Translations under genes and position numbers: made by a program
Assembly (NCBI GenBank): GCA_003054695.1
Contig: QAZA01000014.1
Span: 41,481 to 105,480 of the forward strand
From: Verrucomicrobia bacterium LW23
GTDB lineage: Bacteria; Verrucomicrobiota; Verrucomicrobiia; Methylacidiphilales; UBA1321
DNA length: 64,000 bases
Direction: 5' to 3'
The notes under the pieces: model-generated
The model's database searches: none
Seen by the model: the letters and a program-made list of their open reading frames with translations, nothing else
What the model was told of the DNA's origin: nothing
Part shown: positions 49,807-59,966 of the stretch, piece after piece
How the letters are laid out: every line of letters starts with the position of its first letter
How positions within the stretch are numbered: position 1 is the stretch's first letter

Positions 49807-52164
49807 TCAGGGCGCAATGCTAAGGCCGAAATCGATATTGGCGGCTCTTCCTACGATGATCTTTGTGCCTGCATATACATAGCTGGTGGAGCTCATTAGC
49901 TGAGGCAGAGGCGTGTTATTGGCAAAGCCCTGAATCAGATGATCGAAAGGGACGCTCTTATCCTTATACGTACCGGAGTAGAAGTAGCCGTGCGTAACGG
50001 CGGCCAGAAGGCGCGCTTCTTTCCTGCTGTCTCCCGCGATGCCTGGCTTGGTAAACAGGTCGCGATAGATCTTCATTCCTTTGGCGGTTGTTACTTCCTT
50101 GTTCTTCATATTGCCTAGGTACAGGAAGAACTGCTCGATATTGGTGGCCAAGGGCATGGGCTTGTCCCAGGCGGGGGAACCGGCTCCGTTCCAGTACTTT
50201 ACGTTGGAAGGCAGCGGAAGCAGACCGCGTTCTCCTGCGGAGTGGGTATGGTCCGGATCCACCTGACCGTTGGGCTTGAGACCTGCTTCGCAGTAGAAGA
50301 TGGTCCAGGCATCTTTGGTGGTCAGCGTTTTGTATCCTGCACCGTAGGATTGCTCGAGCTTCTTATTTACCAGTGCAATGATGTTGACGAGGGCGGCCTC
50401 GTTCTGTTTCAGGAATGTGTCTTTCGTCAGGCCCTGGGCCGTGAGAGTAAAGTGTGTCGTGGGCTCAATGACACTGGGAGCGGCGCTGTTGGCAACAATT
50501 GTCGCCTGGTTGTCGGAGAGCGAAGAGGCATAGGTGTTGATCGCCCTGGCGTAAGCGTTGGCAAGATCCGAAAGGTGATCCATCGCCACTTTCAAGTCGC
50601 CCGGATTTGTCATGTGAAACGGCTCCGCGATAACAATGGGCGCCCGTGTACGCGAAAGCTGTCCTCCGCCAATCGCGCCCGTGCCGCGTCCCTCGATGCC
50701 GTTGTCCCGAAGGCCAAGCGCGGTCACAAACTCCTTTTGCAACAAACCGGCGAGCTTTTTCCCTCGCGTCGAACCGTCAAAGTAAAGGACGGAAGAGCCG
50801 GAGGCACCATCCCCATCCGGATTAGTATGGAGACTGACAACAAAATCGGGATTGTAGCTGTTGATCTTCTCAGGAAGCTTCTTGTAGCCGTCTTCATCGT
50901 CGTCCCGCGAGAGGACAAGCACCTCGGCACTATTGATCAGGGCCTCAATCCTGGATGCAAGCGCCTTATTAAACGCATACTCTGAAATCACTTGCCCGTT
51001 ATGGGTACCCACCGAACCTGGTGAAGAGGGCTGATGCCCGATATCAAGAACACAAAGAGGCCGCGACAACCCCGGTTTAATGATGTCGTCGGCATCGTTG
51101 TCGGAAAGCTCTTCAATGCCTGTCAGTTCCGCGTGGGCTCGTTCAGCCAGTCCAAGCAGGCGTTGCGCGACGCCGGTTTCCGATTCGATTAATCGGCCGA
51201 GAATGGAAGAAGTGAGCGGGGGCACGATCTCCTCCAGACGGCTCTCGAGGATGGCATTCTTCTCTACAATGCCTTCGATAGCCGCAAACTGTCCTTCCAG
51301 CTCCTGGGCCTTCCCAAAGGGAGTCTTTAGCGGCAGAGTGCCGTCATTGGCCCTGCTTGCCGAAAGGAAGAACTCTCCATTAAGTGTCTGGAACGTGCCG
51401 TTAAGGCCAATCCGACCGAAGTGGAGCGCTTTTTTGGCCACAGGCGTGGCGTTGGTCTTGTCTTCAGAAGAATCGATATCGTCGAGTTCGCTCTCCTCTA
51501 CAGGGAGCGCCACGGGAATGGCAACTCCGCCTTGTTTCTGACTATATTTCTCCTTCAGCAATTTCCGGAAATCCGGCATTGTCATCGAAAGGGAGGCGCC
51601 GGGGTCATTCTTTCTGCCCGGCGAGACTTCGTCATGTCCTACAACCAGATCCAGATCGAAGATGTCCGGCTTAAGCTCCTTCATCCACAGAATGAGGTCG
51701 ATGAGAGACGCCTCCTGCTGGGGAGTGTAGCTGTGATACCAGCCCTTTTCCTGATTCTGTTTGCCGCTTGAGAATCTGACCTGATCTCTGGTGAAATCAT
51801 CTGATGCCTTAGCGGCAGTGTTGAACCAGGGGCGGTATGTATCCGAGTCGATTTGCTTCACCATTCCGGCACAGCATACTTCTATGCCCACTATTTCGCG
51901 ATGTACATAGCTGCCGAGACGCGGGTGATAGCTTTTACCGGCATGGTAACCCCAGCGTGATAGATCAAATGCCTGATAGACAGAGCCATCGGGTCCTATG
52001 ACAAAGAAGCAGTAACCATCCTTTACTCCTCCCGCTACACTATTCACGGGATTGCCTCGACCTGCAGTGAAGTGAACAAGTGCACCTTTGGGAAAACCTA
52101 AGCTGTATTTTCCCTGCGTCTTCATCTGGCCTGCGGAGTAGCGTTTTGCTTTGGGATAATTCAT
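49807..52164 (-). CDS. Multi-domain peptidoglycan hydrolase (Amidase_2 + Amidase_3 + SLT-like)
   Basis: The product is 785 aa from the ATG at 52164; the frame is open to a TTG at 52281 (824 aa). Domain 1 (about 15-200) is AmpD-like Amidase_2 with zinc ligands in ALVHFTAGRG and GHDEVSPGRKNDPG. Domain 2 (about 370-560) is Amidase_3: LDIGHQPSSPG, a Glu in VISEYAFNKALA, and VSLHTNPDGDG. Domain 3 (about 600-785) has FYCEAGLKPNGQVDP, then HSAGERGLLPLP, which resembles lytic transglycosylases/lysozymes. Together they could cut both peptide and glycan bonds. No signal peptide is visible, so export or release by lysis is needed to reach the wall. Confidence 0.85.
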   Translation of the reverse strand: MNYPKAKRYSAGQMKTQGKYSLGFPKGALVHFTAGRGNPVNSVAGGVKDGYCFFVIGPDGSVYQAFDLSRWGYHAGKSYHPRLGSYVHREIVGIEVCCAGMVKQIDSDTYRPWFNTAAKASDDFTRDQVRFSSGKQNQEKGWYHSYTPQQEASLIDLILWMKELKPDIFDLDLVVGHDEVSPGRKNDPGASLSMTMPDFRKLLKEKYSQKQGGVAIPVALPVEESELDDIDSSEDKTNATPVAKKALHFGRIGLNGTFQTLNGEFFLSASRANDGTLPLKTPFGKAQELEGQFAAIEGIVEKNAILESRLEEIVPPLTSSILGRLIESETGVAQRLLGLAERAHAELTGIEELSDNDADDIIKPGLSRPLCVLDIGHQPSSPGSVGTHNGQVISEYAFNKALASRIEALINSAEVLVLSRDDDEDGYKKLPEKINSYNPDFVVSLHTNPDGDGASGSSVLYFDGSTRGKKLAGLLQKEFVTALGLRDNGIEGRGTGAIGGGQLSRTRAPIVIAEPFHMTNPGDLKVAMDHLSDLANAYARAINTYASSLSDNQATIVANSAAPSVIEPTTHFTLTAQGLTKDTFLKQNEAALVNIIALVNKKLEQSYGAGYKTLTTKDAWTIFYCEAGLKPNGQVDPDHTHSAGERGLLPLPSNVKYWNGAGSPAWDKPMPLATNIEQFFLYLGNMKNKEVTTAKGMKIYRDLFTKPGIAGDSRKEARLLAAVTHGYFYSGTYKDKSVPFDHLIQGFANNTPLPQLMSSTSYVYAGTKIIVGRAANIDFGLSIAP

Positions 52165-52542
52165 TCGAATCCGTTTGAAGGGGGTGAAAGCGGGTGACCT
52201 TTGGGGAAATTTCGGGACAACAAAGTTCCCCAATAAAACAATGCGCGATACAGACTCAAGGTAATTCGCCTGTTTTGACAAGATTAAAATAGGAATATTT
52301 ATATTATATCATAATTACTTTATATGGTAAATGACAAAAGTTGTGGTATTAACAAGATGGATGCTTTCATCTTAAGCAATGCATAATCTTGTTGCTTTCC
52401 CGTCTGTTAAATTGTATTTGGATGGCCAAGAAGATTTCGAATCACCGCGCGTATTGTTTGCGATCCATGCTGTTTTATTGGGTTACGCGTTGCGCAAACA
52501 ATTGTTTAAAATGATTTTTACGTGCCACCTCCTTTGTTGAAT
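52165..52542. promoter_or_regulatory. AT-rich divergent promoter region of the island
   Basis: This region separates the amidase gene (minus) and the CHAP-like gene (plus). From about 52280 to 52520 it is much more AT-rich than the flanks, with TATTTATATTATATCATAAT near 52293-52312. Promoters for both directions should lie here. I could not fix -10/-35 pairs or an operator with confidence. Confidence 0.5.
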
Positions 52543-54741
52543 ATGTTTCACTTTACCCTCAATTATCTGACCGTGTTGGACAATGGTGTAGGTGGTTTCC
52601 ATATTGGTCCCGATGCCGCTGATCTTCGAATTATCAGCTTCGTCGCCGCTGATGACACGAATCTCCCCAGCCTTAATGAGTTCTGGGCCGCCAGCGGCAA
52701 CTCTGCGGCTCAGGAGGCGGCTTTGCGCAATCTTATCGAAGGCGCGCTTGCCCCACGGGTGCTTGTCGAGGTCCCCCGCGTGCGGGACAGGCAAACCATC
52801 AGTTTCAGTCCCGGGCTGGATATGCACAAAGCGAATTTTATCCCGGAAAGCTTTGACTGGAACTTCCTGGTACTTCGCAGCAAGCGAAGCGCCCGCATGC
52901 TTGGCGCGCAGCTTGGTCAGGTAATCGACAGCGGTGGCATTCGCGATCTCAGCACCCAGCTGCTCAGTCTCGCTGGGACGGTAAATCCCTACTACGCGGC
53001 GGCCAGCACCATTGCCCAGTTTGCGTTCGGCTATTTTGCGCAGTCCCTGAAGAACTCGCCGGATAAGCTTCTGGGGGCGTATTACGCTTCGTTCGACCGC
53101 ATGCGTCACTATCCGGATGGAGTCCAGAGCCCTCTCCAACCGCTTTCGGACACGACCAATAATCTTCAGGTAAAGTATACGATCTTTGGCAAGGATCCCG
53201 AGATCAGAATCGCGCAGCCTGTGTTACCTGATTCCGATACTACCGCCGGGAACAATTCCCCGACAATCACGATCAGCCAGCCCGCGGTGAGTCCTTTCAC
53301 TCCGCAGAGAACTCCGGCGGGCCTCGATGTCGAAGCGGGTCCCGTGGTGGCGGGCCAACGGGCATGGCAGTTCAGGGGTCGACCTGAAGAAGCCTTTTTC
53401 TTTACCGGCGGACTGACGGTAACGGCAAACGGCTCTCCGCTGGCGTATCACGAGAAGGATACCGGCCTCGCTTCGCTCTCGATTGCCGGACGCCCCGGGA
53501 ACTGGTGGAATCTGATAACCGACGCAGCCGGCAACCCGGTCAGGCTGGACAGCGGGTATTATGTTTCCAAGACATTGCTGCAGGACACCGGATTCAGCGC
53601 GGATAATCCGGCCCGCTACGTCGATGCCGTTGCGGTGCCCTACTTCAACCTTCCGTCGTCCCACACCAGCGCCGCTGTGCCGGGTGACCTTGGCGTCATC
53701 ATCAATCTGGAAACAGAGCGCATTGCCCCTGCCATTTATGCCGATGATGGCCCGGCCTCCATGTTGGGCGAGGCTTCCATCGCGGCGGCGGAGCTGCTGG
53801 GCATTCCTCCCAGTCCCCGTACGGGAGGTGTCAACTCGGGCGTTCTGTATATCATCTTTCCAGGTACCGGCGAAGGAAAGCCGTTGCCTCGCATCGAGAT
53901 CGGCAAGCGCGCCATCACTAAGTTCGATTCTATTGGCGGGTGGACTCTCTTTCAACAGCTCTTTCCATCCCGCGTCCTTGTGCGCCGCGTGCAGAATGCC
54001 CTCAATACCCGCGGGTTTGGACCTCTAAAAGTTGATGGCCTGTTTGGCCCGGCCACCGAAACGGCTTTGATCCTCTTCCAGACTCACTCGCAGCTTACCG
54101 TTACCCGAAAGATTGATGAAGACACCCTGACAGCTCTCGATCTTCTTCTTCCCACGGCAGCACCCGGGCCGGTGGCCAGGGGAATAGCGCCGGCCTCGAC
54201 ATCGTCATCGCCCTCGCCTGGTGAGGATACGGAACCTCCCTCCGCCGAGCAAAAGCGAGGCTACTTTATCGATCACCTGGTAGCAATGGCCGTTGGCGAA
54301 TACGGAGCAAAGGTGGAGATTCCGCCTCATGTGGAAAGTCCGGTCCGCCGTTACCAGCGCGCTACCCAAGTCGCACCAGGCGCATGGCCGTGGAGCACGG
54401 CGTTCGTTTGCTGGATTCTGCAGGAAACTATACGCGAAACCTCCGCCCGGGATCTGTCCCCGCCTCAAGCCACAGATCCATCCCTTCTCGATGCCTGGGC
54501 GGTTTCCGAGAAACATACGCTGATAGACGACGCAACCGCCCTCGCGAAGAAGGGCGATATCGTCATCTACGAGTTTCCCCACGCCGGCTTCATCACATCC
54601 GATCAGAACGCCAGTGGTGACGACCTTGAGACTATCGAAGGGAACACCGCCGGCGGCAACGGCAACTCCGATGGAGTTTGGAGTAAACGCAGGCCGAATT
54701 CGCTGCGTAAAGTCCTGATCCGTCTCAGGGATTTTAGTTAG
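52543..54741 (+). CDS. PG-binding protein with CHAP/NlpC-like C-terminus lacking the usual Cys
   Basis: The product is 732 aa from the ATG at 52543; a GTG at 52522 adds seven residues. The first 480 residues are unassigned. A PG_binding_1 domain follows (about 480-545: VQNALNTRGFGPLKVDGLFG). The C-terminal domain (about 585-732) looks like CHAP-type cysteine amidohydrolases (AWPWSTAFVCWIL, GDIVIYEFPHAGFITS, TIEGNTAGG), but the family's PWC motif reads PWS (Ser618); a Cys follows at 623. No signal peptide is seen. It is divergent from the triple wall hydrolase and 74 bases before the caspase-STAND gene. Confidence 0.78.
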   Translation: MFHFTLNYLTVLDNGVGGFHIGPDAADLRIISFVAADDTNLPSLNEFWAASGNSAAQEAALRNLIEGALAPRVLVEVPRVRDRQTISFSPGLDMHKANFIPESFDWNFLVLRSKRSARMLGAQLGQVIDSGGIRDLSTQLLSLAGTVNPYYAAASTIAQFAFGYFAQSLKNSPDKLLGAYYASFDRMRHYPDGVQSPLQPLSDTTNNLQVKYTIFGKDPEIRIAQPVLPDSDTTAGNNSPTITISQPAVSPFTPQRTPAGLDVEAGPVVAGQRAWQFRGRPEEAFFFTGGLTVTANGSPLAYHEKDTGLASLSIAGRPGNWWNLITDAAGNPVRLDSGYYVSKTLLQDTGFSADNPARYVDAVAVPYFNLPSSHTSAAVPGDLGVIINLETERIAPAIYADDGPASMLGEASIAAAELLGIPPSPRTGGVNSGVLYIIFPGTGEGKPLPRIEIGKRAITKFDSIGGWTLFQQLFPSRVLVRRVQNALNTRGFGPLKVDGLFGPATETALILFQTHSQLTVTRKIDEDTLTALDLLLPTAAPGPVARGIAPASTSSSPSPGEDTEPPSAEQKRGYFIDHLVAMAVGEYGAKVEIPPHVESPVRRYQRATQVAPGAWPWSTAFVCWILQETIRETSARDLSPPQATDPSLLDAWAVSEKHTLIDDATALAKKGDIVIYEFPHAGFITSDQNASGDDLETIEGNTAGGNGNSDGVWSKRRPNSLRKVLIRLRDFS

Positions 54742-54815
54742 CGATAGCGCTCAGGCCTCAGAATATCTGACAAAACTTCGACCGTTCCCGCACCCTACTG
54801 AAAGCAAAAGAATAT

Positions 54816-57800
54816 ATGGCATTCGACCTTGAAGATGATGCTTACGCCAAAGTAGAGCGACTTAAGGGCTACGCTATCGTGGTTGGCATCAACGGCTACA
54901 GCAAGGGAATTACGAAGCTGCGCACCGCCGTTCCGGACGCCATTGCCGTGGCGAAGGCGCTGGCAAAGAGCCCCCACCATTATCAGGTTCATTTGCTGAT
55001 CGACAAGGCCTCGCAGGCACTTGCTCAGGCGGCGTCGCTTTCTCAGGAGCCGGTCGAACGGATCGTCCTTGTTGAGGATGCAACTGCGGCGACTATCTGG
55101 GAGACCTTCCGTGCAGTCGCTTCTGGCATTCCCGATGACAGCACCTTAATCTTCTACTTCGGCGGACATGGCCTGTCGCTGCCTCTCAAAGATCGTCCCC
55201 ATGGCTTCCTGCTCCCTGCGGACGCCCGGTTGATAAACGGCAAGATGGATTCTGCATCATGTATCGAAATGTCGACGATACATGACTTTTTAAGTGGTAT
55301 GCCGTGCAGGCATGTGCTGGCCATTCTGGACTGCTGCTTCGCCGGAGCAATTCGCTGGGGCACCGCCCCCCTTACCCGTAATGTAGAGACAACACTGTTG
55401 CATCGGTATACGTACGAGCAATATCTGAAAAACAAGGCGCGCCAGGTCATCGTCTCGGCGGCCGATGATGAGAAGGCCGTGGAGTACAAGAGGGATTCGG
55501 ATTTGCATCTGACGGACGATGCACCCGTTACAAACCTGCATTCCCCCTTTGCCTCGCTGCTGCTGACAGCCATTACCCCGGACTTTCCACGCCCTTCCTG
55601 GGTTCAGCAGCCACCCCCTGGCAAAGGCGGTGTTCTCACCATAACCGAACTGGCCCTGTATCTTTGCCAGGGCTTTGGCCCGGTGCTGGAGGAACATGAA
55701 CAAACTCCCCAGATCTGGAAGCTGAAAGACCACGGCAAGGGCGAGTACATTCTCTACACAACGGAGAACGAGCCGGACCTAGCTAAAACACCGAAGCTGG
55801 AAGAGACCCCGAACCCTTACCGACAGCTCAGCACGTTCGAAATCTCCGACAAACGGAGGTTCTACGGGCGCAAGGTTGCTACCGAAGCGCTCCTGAAGCT
55901 GGTATATGAGCAGCCATTCGTCGCGATTCTTGGGGAATCCGGCTCCGGCAAATCCAGCCTGATGCGCGCAGGTCTTGTCCCCGCATGGAGTCCCGAGCTG
56001 CTCGATCCAGCCGCGACGGGCAAAGGCAACAAGGTATTGCTGGTCGCCGACACCACGGTCGAAAAACACGAGCCCTGCCCCATACGTCCCGGCAGCCGCC
56101 CGATGGGGGAACTGCGCAAACTTCCATGGCCCGAAGGCGCGATGCAGCCCGCGCCGCCGCCCGATTTTCCCACGCCCGGTGACACAGATAGCCGGCGCTG
56201 GCTGGCGACATGTGTGGAGGCGTGGCTGGGAGTCCTGCCGCCCGAAGGCCAGGTACTCCTCTGCATCGATCAACTGGAGGAAATCGTAACCCTGGGCAAA
56301 GAAGCGGGCAAAGACACGAGAGAGCAGGACTTCTTTCTCGAGCAGATATCCACCGCCCTCCAGCAACATCAGATTCAATCAGAGAAGGGCCCTGACGTGG
56401 GCCGCCTGCGCGTCGTCGTCACCTTGCGCAGCGATCACATCGGCGCTTTCTCCACCGAACGGTGGCTGAAGGAGCTTATGACGAAAGAGGCTCTGTACCG
56501 CGTCCCCACCCCGTCAGACATGGAACTGCGGGAAATGATCGTCATGCCGGCCGCAGCCATCGCCCTCGAATTCGAAGACATTGAAGTCGTAAACGAGCTT
56601 GTAAAGGAAGTGCACCTGGCACCTGGGCCGCTGCCTCTTCTCTCGTGCACTCTGTGGGAGCTTTATAACGATCTGATCGAACGCAATCGAACGAGCGGCC
56701 AATCGAGCCGAATTCTGAAACTGCCCGATAATTTCATTGAAAAAGGCGGTGTATCCGGGGCGCTAGGTCGTATCGGCGACGACTTGCTGGATGATATTCG
56801 GCCCAAAGCCCTCCCGAACGCGTCCAGGGAGGAGAATACACTCTCCCGCACGATAAAGGAGAATGTATTCGATATCCTGCTCATGCGCTTCGTCACCCTC
56901 GAAGGTGCCAATCGCGCCAAGCGTCGCGTCGCCCGCCACGAGCTGCAGTATCCCGCCGCCATTGAGTCTGAAAAGAATGACATCCTGGAGAAGCTCATCA
57001 GCAGACGCCTCATCGTAAAAGGAACCCAGGAAGCCACCGTAACCCGCCCCGAAGAGCAATACTGGGAACTTTGCCACGACCGAATCCTCCTAGGCTGGAA
57101 CTACTACAGCGAACTCATCCGCAAAAATCAAACCAGCATCAACACCCAGCGCCGTCTAGGGGCCGACATGGCGGATAACGTGGCGAAGGCGGCTAAGCCG
57201 AAACCAGAGGCCGAAGTACTCTGGAATAACAACAACCGTCTCAACGAAGTCGCCGAACTCCTTAAGAAAGAAAAGAAAAGCCCAGAGAAGCCCACATGGC
57301 TTAATTCCCAGGAAAGGGTATTTATCGAAGCAAGCATTGAGCGGAGACGCCAAAGAACTGTTATTACATGGACGGTGGTTGCAATTGCCTTAGCATTAAT
57401 ATTTTACTATGCGCAAAATGCTAGAATAAATGAATTAACATCTATACAGAGTGCGCAAACTGCTCAATTAAGGAAGGAGGAGGCACAGCGAGCAAATGCC
57501 ATAACTCAGTTAAGAGTGGCAGAAAGCTATTCCAATGAAGAAAATAATGCAGAAGCAATGCTTTGGGCGATTAAGTCCTATAACACTGATCCCGATTACA
57601 GGGCGGCACGTTACTATATTGATATACTTACATTGCAGGCCGCGTGGCCATTGAGAGAAGCTGAATCCGAGCTCCCAAAAGATCCAGTTTCAGGGAATGT
57701 AAATTATATTGAAGTTGCAAGATACAGTCCGGATGGAAAGTACATTGAACTCAATGAAGGAAACAGTACGCAGATCTGGGATGCAATTGATTTAAAGCAT

Positions 57801-59780
57801 CTTCCAGCAGCTAGTTCCTCTCTCGCAACACCTGGAACATTGTCTAAGGTGTCACATGAAAACGTGATATCAGAAAAAGTAAGCCCGAATGGCAAGTATA
57901 GAGCCACTATTCAATATAATAACCAGCAGCCTGGATCAAAATACTTTCTTAAAGCATGGGATAAGAGCGGTCAGCTATTGCGCACAATACAGTCCGTCAA
58001 TAAGATAGATCATCTTGCCTTCAGCAGTGACTCCAATCAAATCATTATAGCTGAAGATGATTTGATACGAGTTTTTGAAGTGTTGAAATGGACCGAAAGC
58101 CAATACGATACTAAGAAAGTTAAAGAAAGTCATGGAGATGGGGATTTATTCAAAATCGTCTCTCATTCTCGAATGGACTGTATATATGTCTGCTACAGAG
58201 CTAATCAGGTTAACAGCGATTTTATTTATCAATTAAATGGCAATGGAAAGCTTCCCAATCTTATGGCAAACTTCGACAAATCAGAGAATAATGACGAAGT
58301 ATATAATGATGGAACTAGCCTGGGGATAGACAATAGCGGAACCAGAATCTACGCGACACACTTGAACGGAAAAGCTCAAACAATCGATTTCGATGTTTGG
58401 GATATCTCAGGAACAATGCCCAATCGGCTTTGGCATGCAACCGAATCGGTCAATAAAGCGGACTCTGAAGATGGTGTCTATTCCAACCAAGTAGAGCTGA
58501 GCTATGATGGCAGGTATTTATTAACAGGAAATGGTTTTAATTCGGGGATAAAACTTCGAAACATGGATGACGGCTCCATCTACGGCATTGTCCCGAATAG
58601 CGGGTATCCGACAGTTTTTGCACCCGATTCGCTAAAACTCGCATCATGTGAAAGGCAGGAAAGCTTAGTTTTATGGTCTTTTGCTAATAATACTTTAATG
58701 CCTCAAATAGCTGAAATTAAAGAAGATAGGAAGACAATATTATCTGGCAATGAAAGTAGCGTTTTTCGGCTTAATTTTGATAGTTCAAAATCTGTGTATT
58801 ATGTGGAAAATGTAAAAACTCACACTCGCACCTATCTAAAAAATCTAATTAGCAGCATATATCAACACGCTTTACTTACACGAGACGGGCGCTTTGCGCT
58901 TTTTGTAGATAAAAATATGGAGACAACCGTATACGACTTGGTTGGACGGAAAATATATCCAATCTCAGAAAATCTGTATTCTTCAGTCAATAATCCTAAA
59001 ATTGTTTATGATGAAAAGAAAAATGCTCTGATTTTATATACCGTCAGTGGTACATTTACAGTTAGTCAAATTGTTATAGATCTTTTGACAAAAAGGTCGC
59101 AATCGACATTAAACTATTCATTCAGCCAAGGAAAAGGTGATGGAGCTTCTTTGCAAAATTTTGAAATTAGTCGTGATGGATCAGTTTTACTTGCGTATAT
59201 AAGAAGGCGAATATACTTAATATGTACAGAAACAGGAATTAATCTGGCTAAACCGTTTGAAGACTCATTTGGTTTTTCCTCGGTCCACTTCTCACCCGAT
59301 GAAAACTACATTATCGGTTATACAACAGATAATAAAGAATTGCGCTACCCCATCCATTTGCAAGTAAATGATAAAGTACTTATTGAGCTTATCAATAAGT
59401 TTATCTCGTATGAATGGAGAGGTAATGTTCTGGATATAAAAATGCCCATTTTAGCTCCACAACTTCGCGCAATAGTTAGTCAGAACGAAGTAGGTAATGC
59501 TCAACTTAAGCAACTGGTGGACTGGATTACAAGGAGAACTGATCCATTTAATCAGGCAGTTTACCCTGGATCTACGCAGACGGTTGAGGAATACATCAGA
59601 TTACAATTTTCCCGAATGGAAAAAGCTAAGAATGAACCAAGTTATAAGAAAACTGCTATTCTCGCACATTTAGAAGCACATCTAAAACGTATGACTTCAA
59701 ATGATGCTCGATGGAATATTTTCTGGGATAAATGGAATAGCTCAAAAGCAATAATATTTCCGAAGCCGTCGCCTAATTAG
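54816..59780 (+). CDS. Caspase - STAND NTPase - transmembrane - beta-propeller protein
   Basis: The product is 1654 aa. Order: caspase-like protease (about 17-260, His118 in YFGGHGL, Cys174 in LDCCFAG); STAND/NACHT-type NTPase of the nSTAND1 kind (about 335-820, Walker A GESGSGKS at 373-380, Walker B VLLCIDQLEE with Asp485); a membrane helix (about 848-868, VITWTVVAIALALIFYYA); a coiled segment; and WD40-like repeats (about 900-1560, for example IEVARYSPDGKYIELNEG and VELSYDGRYLLTGN). STAND proteins act as sensors that oligomerise on a trigger and here would activate the caspase. The DNA turns markedly AT-rich at about 57.35 kb, at the membrane helix. Confidence 0.93.
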   Translation: MAFDLEDDAYAKVERLKGYAIVVGINGYSKGITKLRTAVPDAIAVAKALAKSPHHYQVHLLIDKASQALAQAASLSQEPVERIVLVEDATAATIWETFRAVASGIPDDSTLIFYFGGHGLSLPLKDRPHGFLLPADARLINGKMDSASCIEMSTIHDFLSGMPCRHVLAILDCCFAGAIRWGTAPLTRNVETTLLHRYTYEQYLKNKARQVIVSAADDEKAVEYKRDSDLHLTDDAPVTNLHSPFASLLLTAITPDFPRPSWVQQPPPGKGGVLTITELALYLCQGFGPVLEEHEQTPQIWKLKDHGKGEYILYTTENEPDLAKTPKLEETPNPYRQLSTFEISDKRRFYGRKVATEALLKLVYEQPFVAILGESGSGKSSLMRAGLVPAWSPELLDPAATGKGNKVLLVADTTVEKHEPCPIRPGSRPMGELRKLPWPEGAMQPAPPPDFPTPGDTDSRRWLATCVEAWLGVLPPEGQVLLCIDQLEEIVTLGKEAGKDTREQDFFLEQISTALQQHQIQSEKGPDVGRLRVVVTLRSDHIGAFSTERWLKELMTKEALYRVPTPSDMELREMIVMPAAAIALEFEDIEVVNELVKEVHLAPGPLPLLSCTLWELYNDLIERNRTSGQSSRILKLPDNFIEKGGVSGALGRIGDDLLDDIRPKALPNASREENTLSRTIKENVFDILLMRFVTLEGANRAKRRVARHELQYPAAIESEKNDILEKLISRRLIVKGTQEATVTRPEEQYWELCHDRILLGWNYYSELIRKNQTSINTQRRLGADMADNVAKAAKPKPEAEVLWNNNNRLNEVAELLKKEKKSPEKPTWLNSQERVFIEASIERRRQRTVITWTVVAIALALIFYYAQNARINELTSIQSAQTAQLRKEEAQRANAITQLRVAESYSNEENNAEAMLWAIKSYNTDPDYRAARYYIDILTLQAAWPLREAESELPKDPVSGNVNYIEVARYSPDGKYIELNEGNSTQIWDAIDLKHLPAASSSLATPGTLSKVSHENVISEKVSPNGKYRATIQYNNQQPGSKYFLKAWDKSGQLLRTIQSVNKIDHLAFSSDSNQIIIAEDDLIRVFEVLKWTESQYDTKKVKESHGDGDLFKIVSHSRMDCIYVCYRANQVNSDFIYQLNGNGKLPNLMANFDKSENNDEVYNDGTSLGIDNSGTRIYATHLNGKAQTIDFDVWDISGTMPNRLWHATESVNKADSEDGVYSNQVELSYDGRYLLTGNGFNSGIKLRNMDDGSIYGIVPNSGYPTVFAPDSLKLASCERQESLVLWSFANNTLMPQIAEIKEDRKTILSGNESSVFRLNFDSSKSVYYVENVKTHTRTYLKNLISSIYQHALLTRDGRFALFVDKNMETTVYDLVGRKIYPISENLYSSVNNPKIVYDEKKNALILYTVSGTFTVSQIVIDLLTKRSQSTLNYSFSQGKGDGASLQNFEISRDGSVLLAYIRRRIYLICTETGINLAKPFEDSFGFSSVHFSPDENYIIGYTTDNKELRYPIHLQVNDKVLIELINKFISYEWRGNVLDIKMPILAPQLRAIVSQNEVGNAQLKQLVDWITRRTDPFNQAVYPGSTQTVEEYIRLQFSRMEKAKNEPSYKKTAILAHLEAHLKRMTSNDARWNIFWDKWNSSKAIIFPKPSPN

Positions 59781-59966
59781 ATCAAAAAAGCGTCAGACTT
59801 GTCATTCATCACCACCTTAAGCATAGACTTTCTCTAGGTAGTTAAGTCGCAATTGAACATATAGGGCTCTATTATATAAGTATCCGGTATTACATACAAT
59901 AGAAGCCGTTTTGATTATGGTTCATTTCTCTTTTCCCCCACAACGCCATCCTCAACTCCCCAACCC

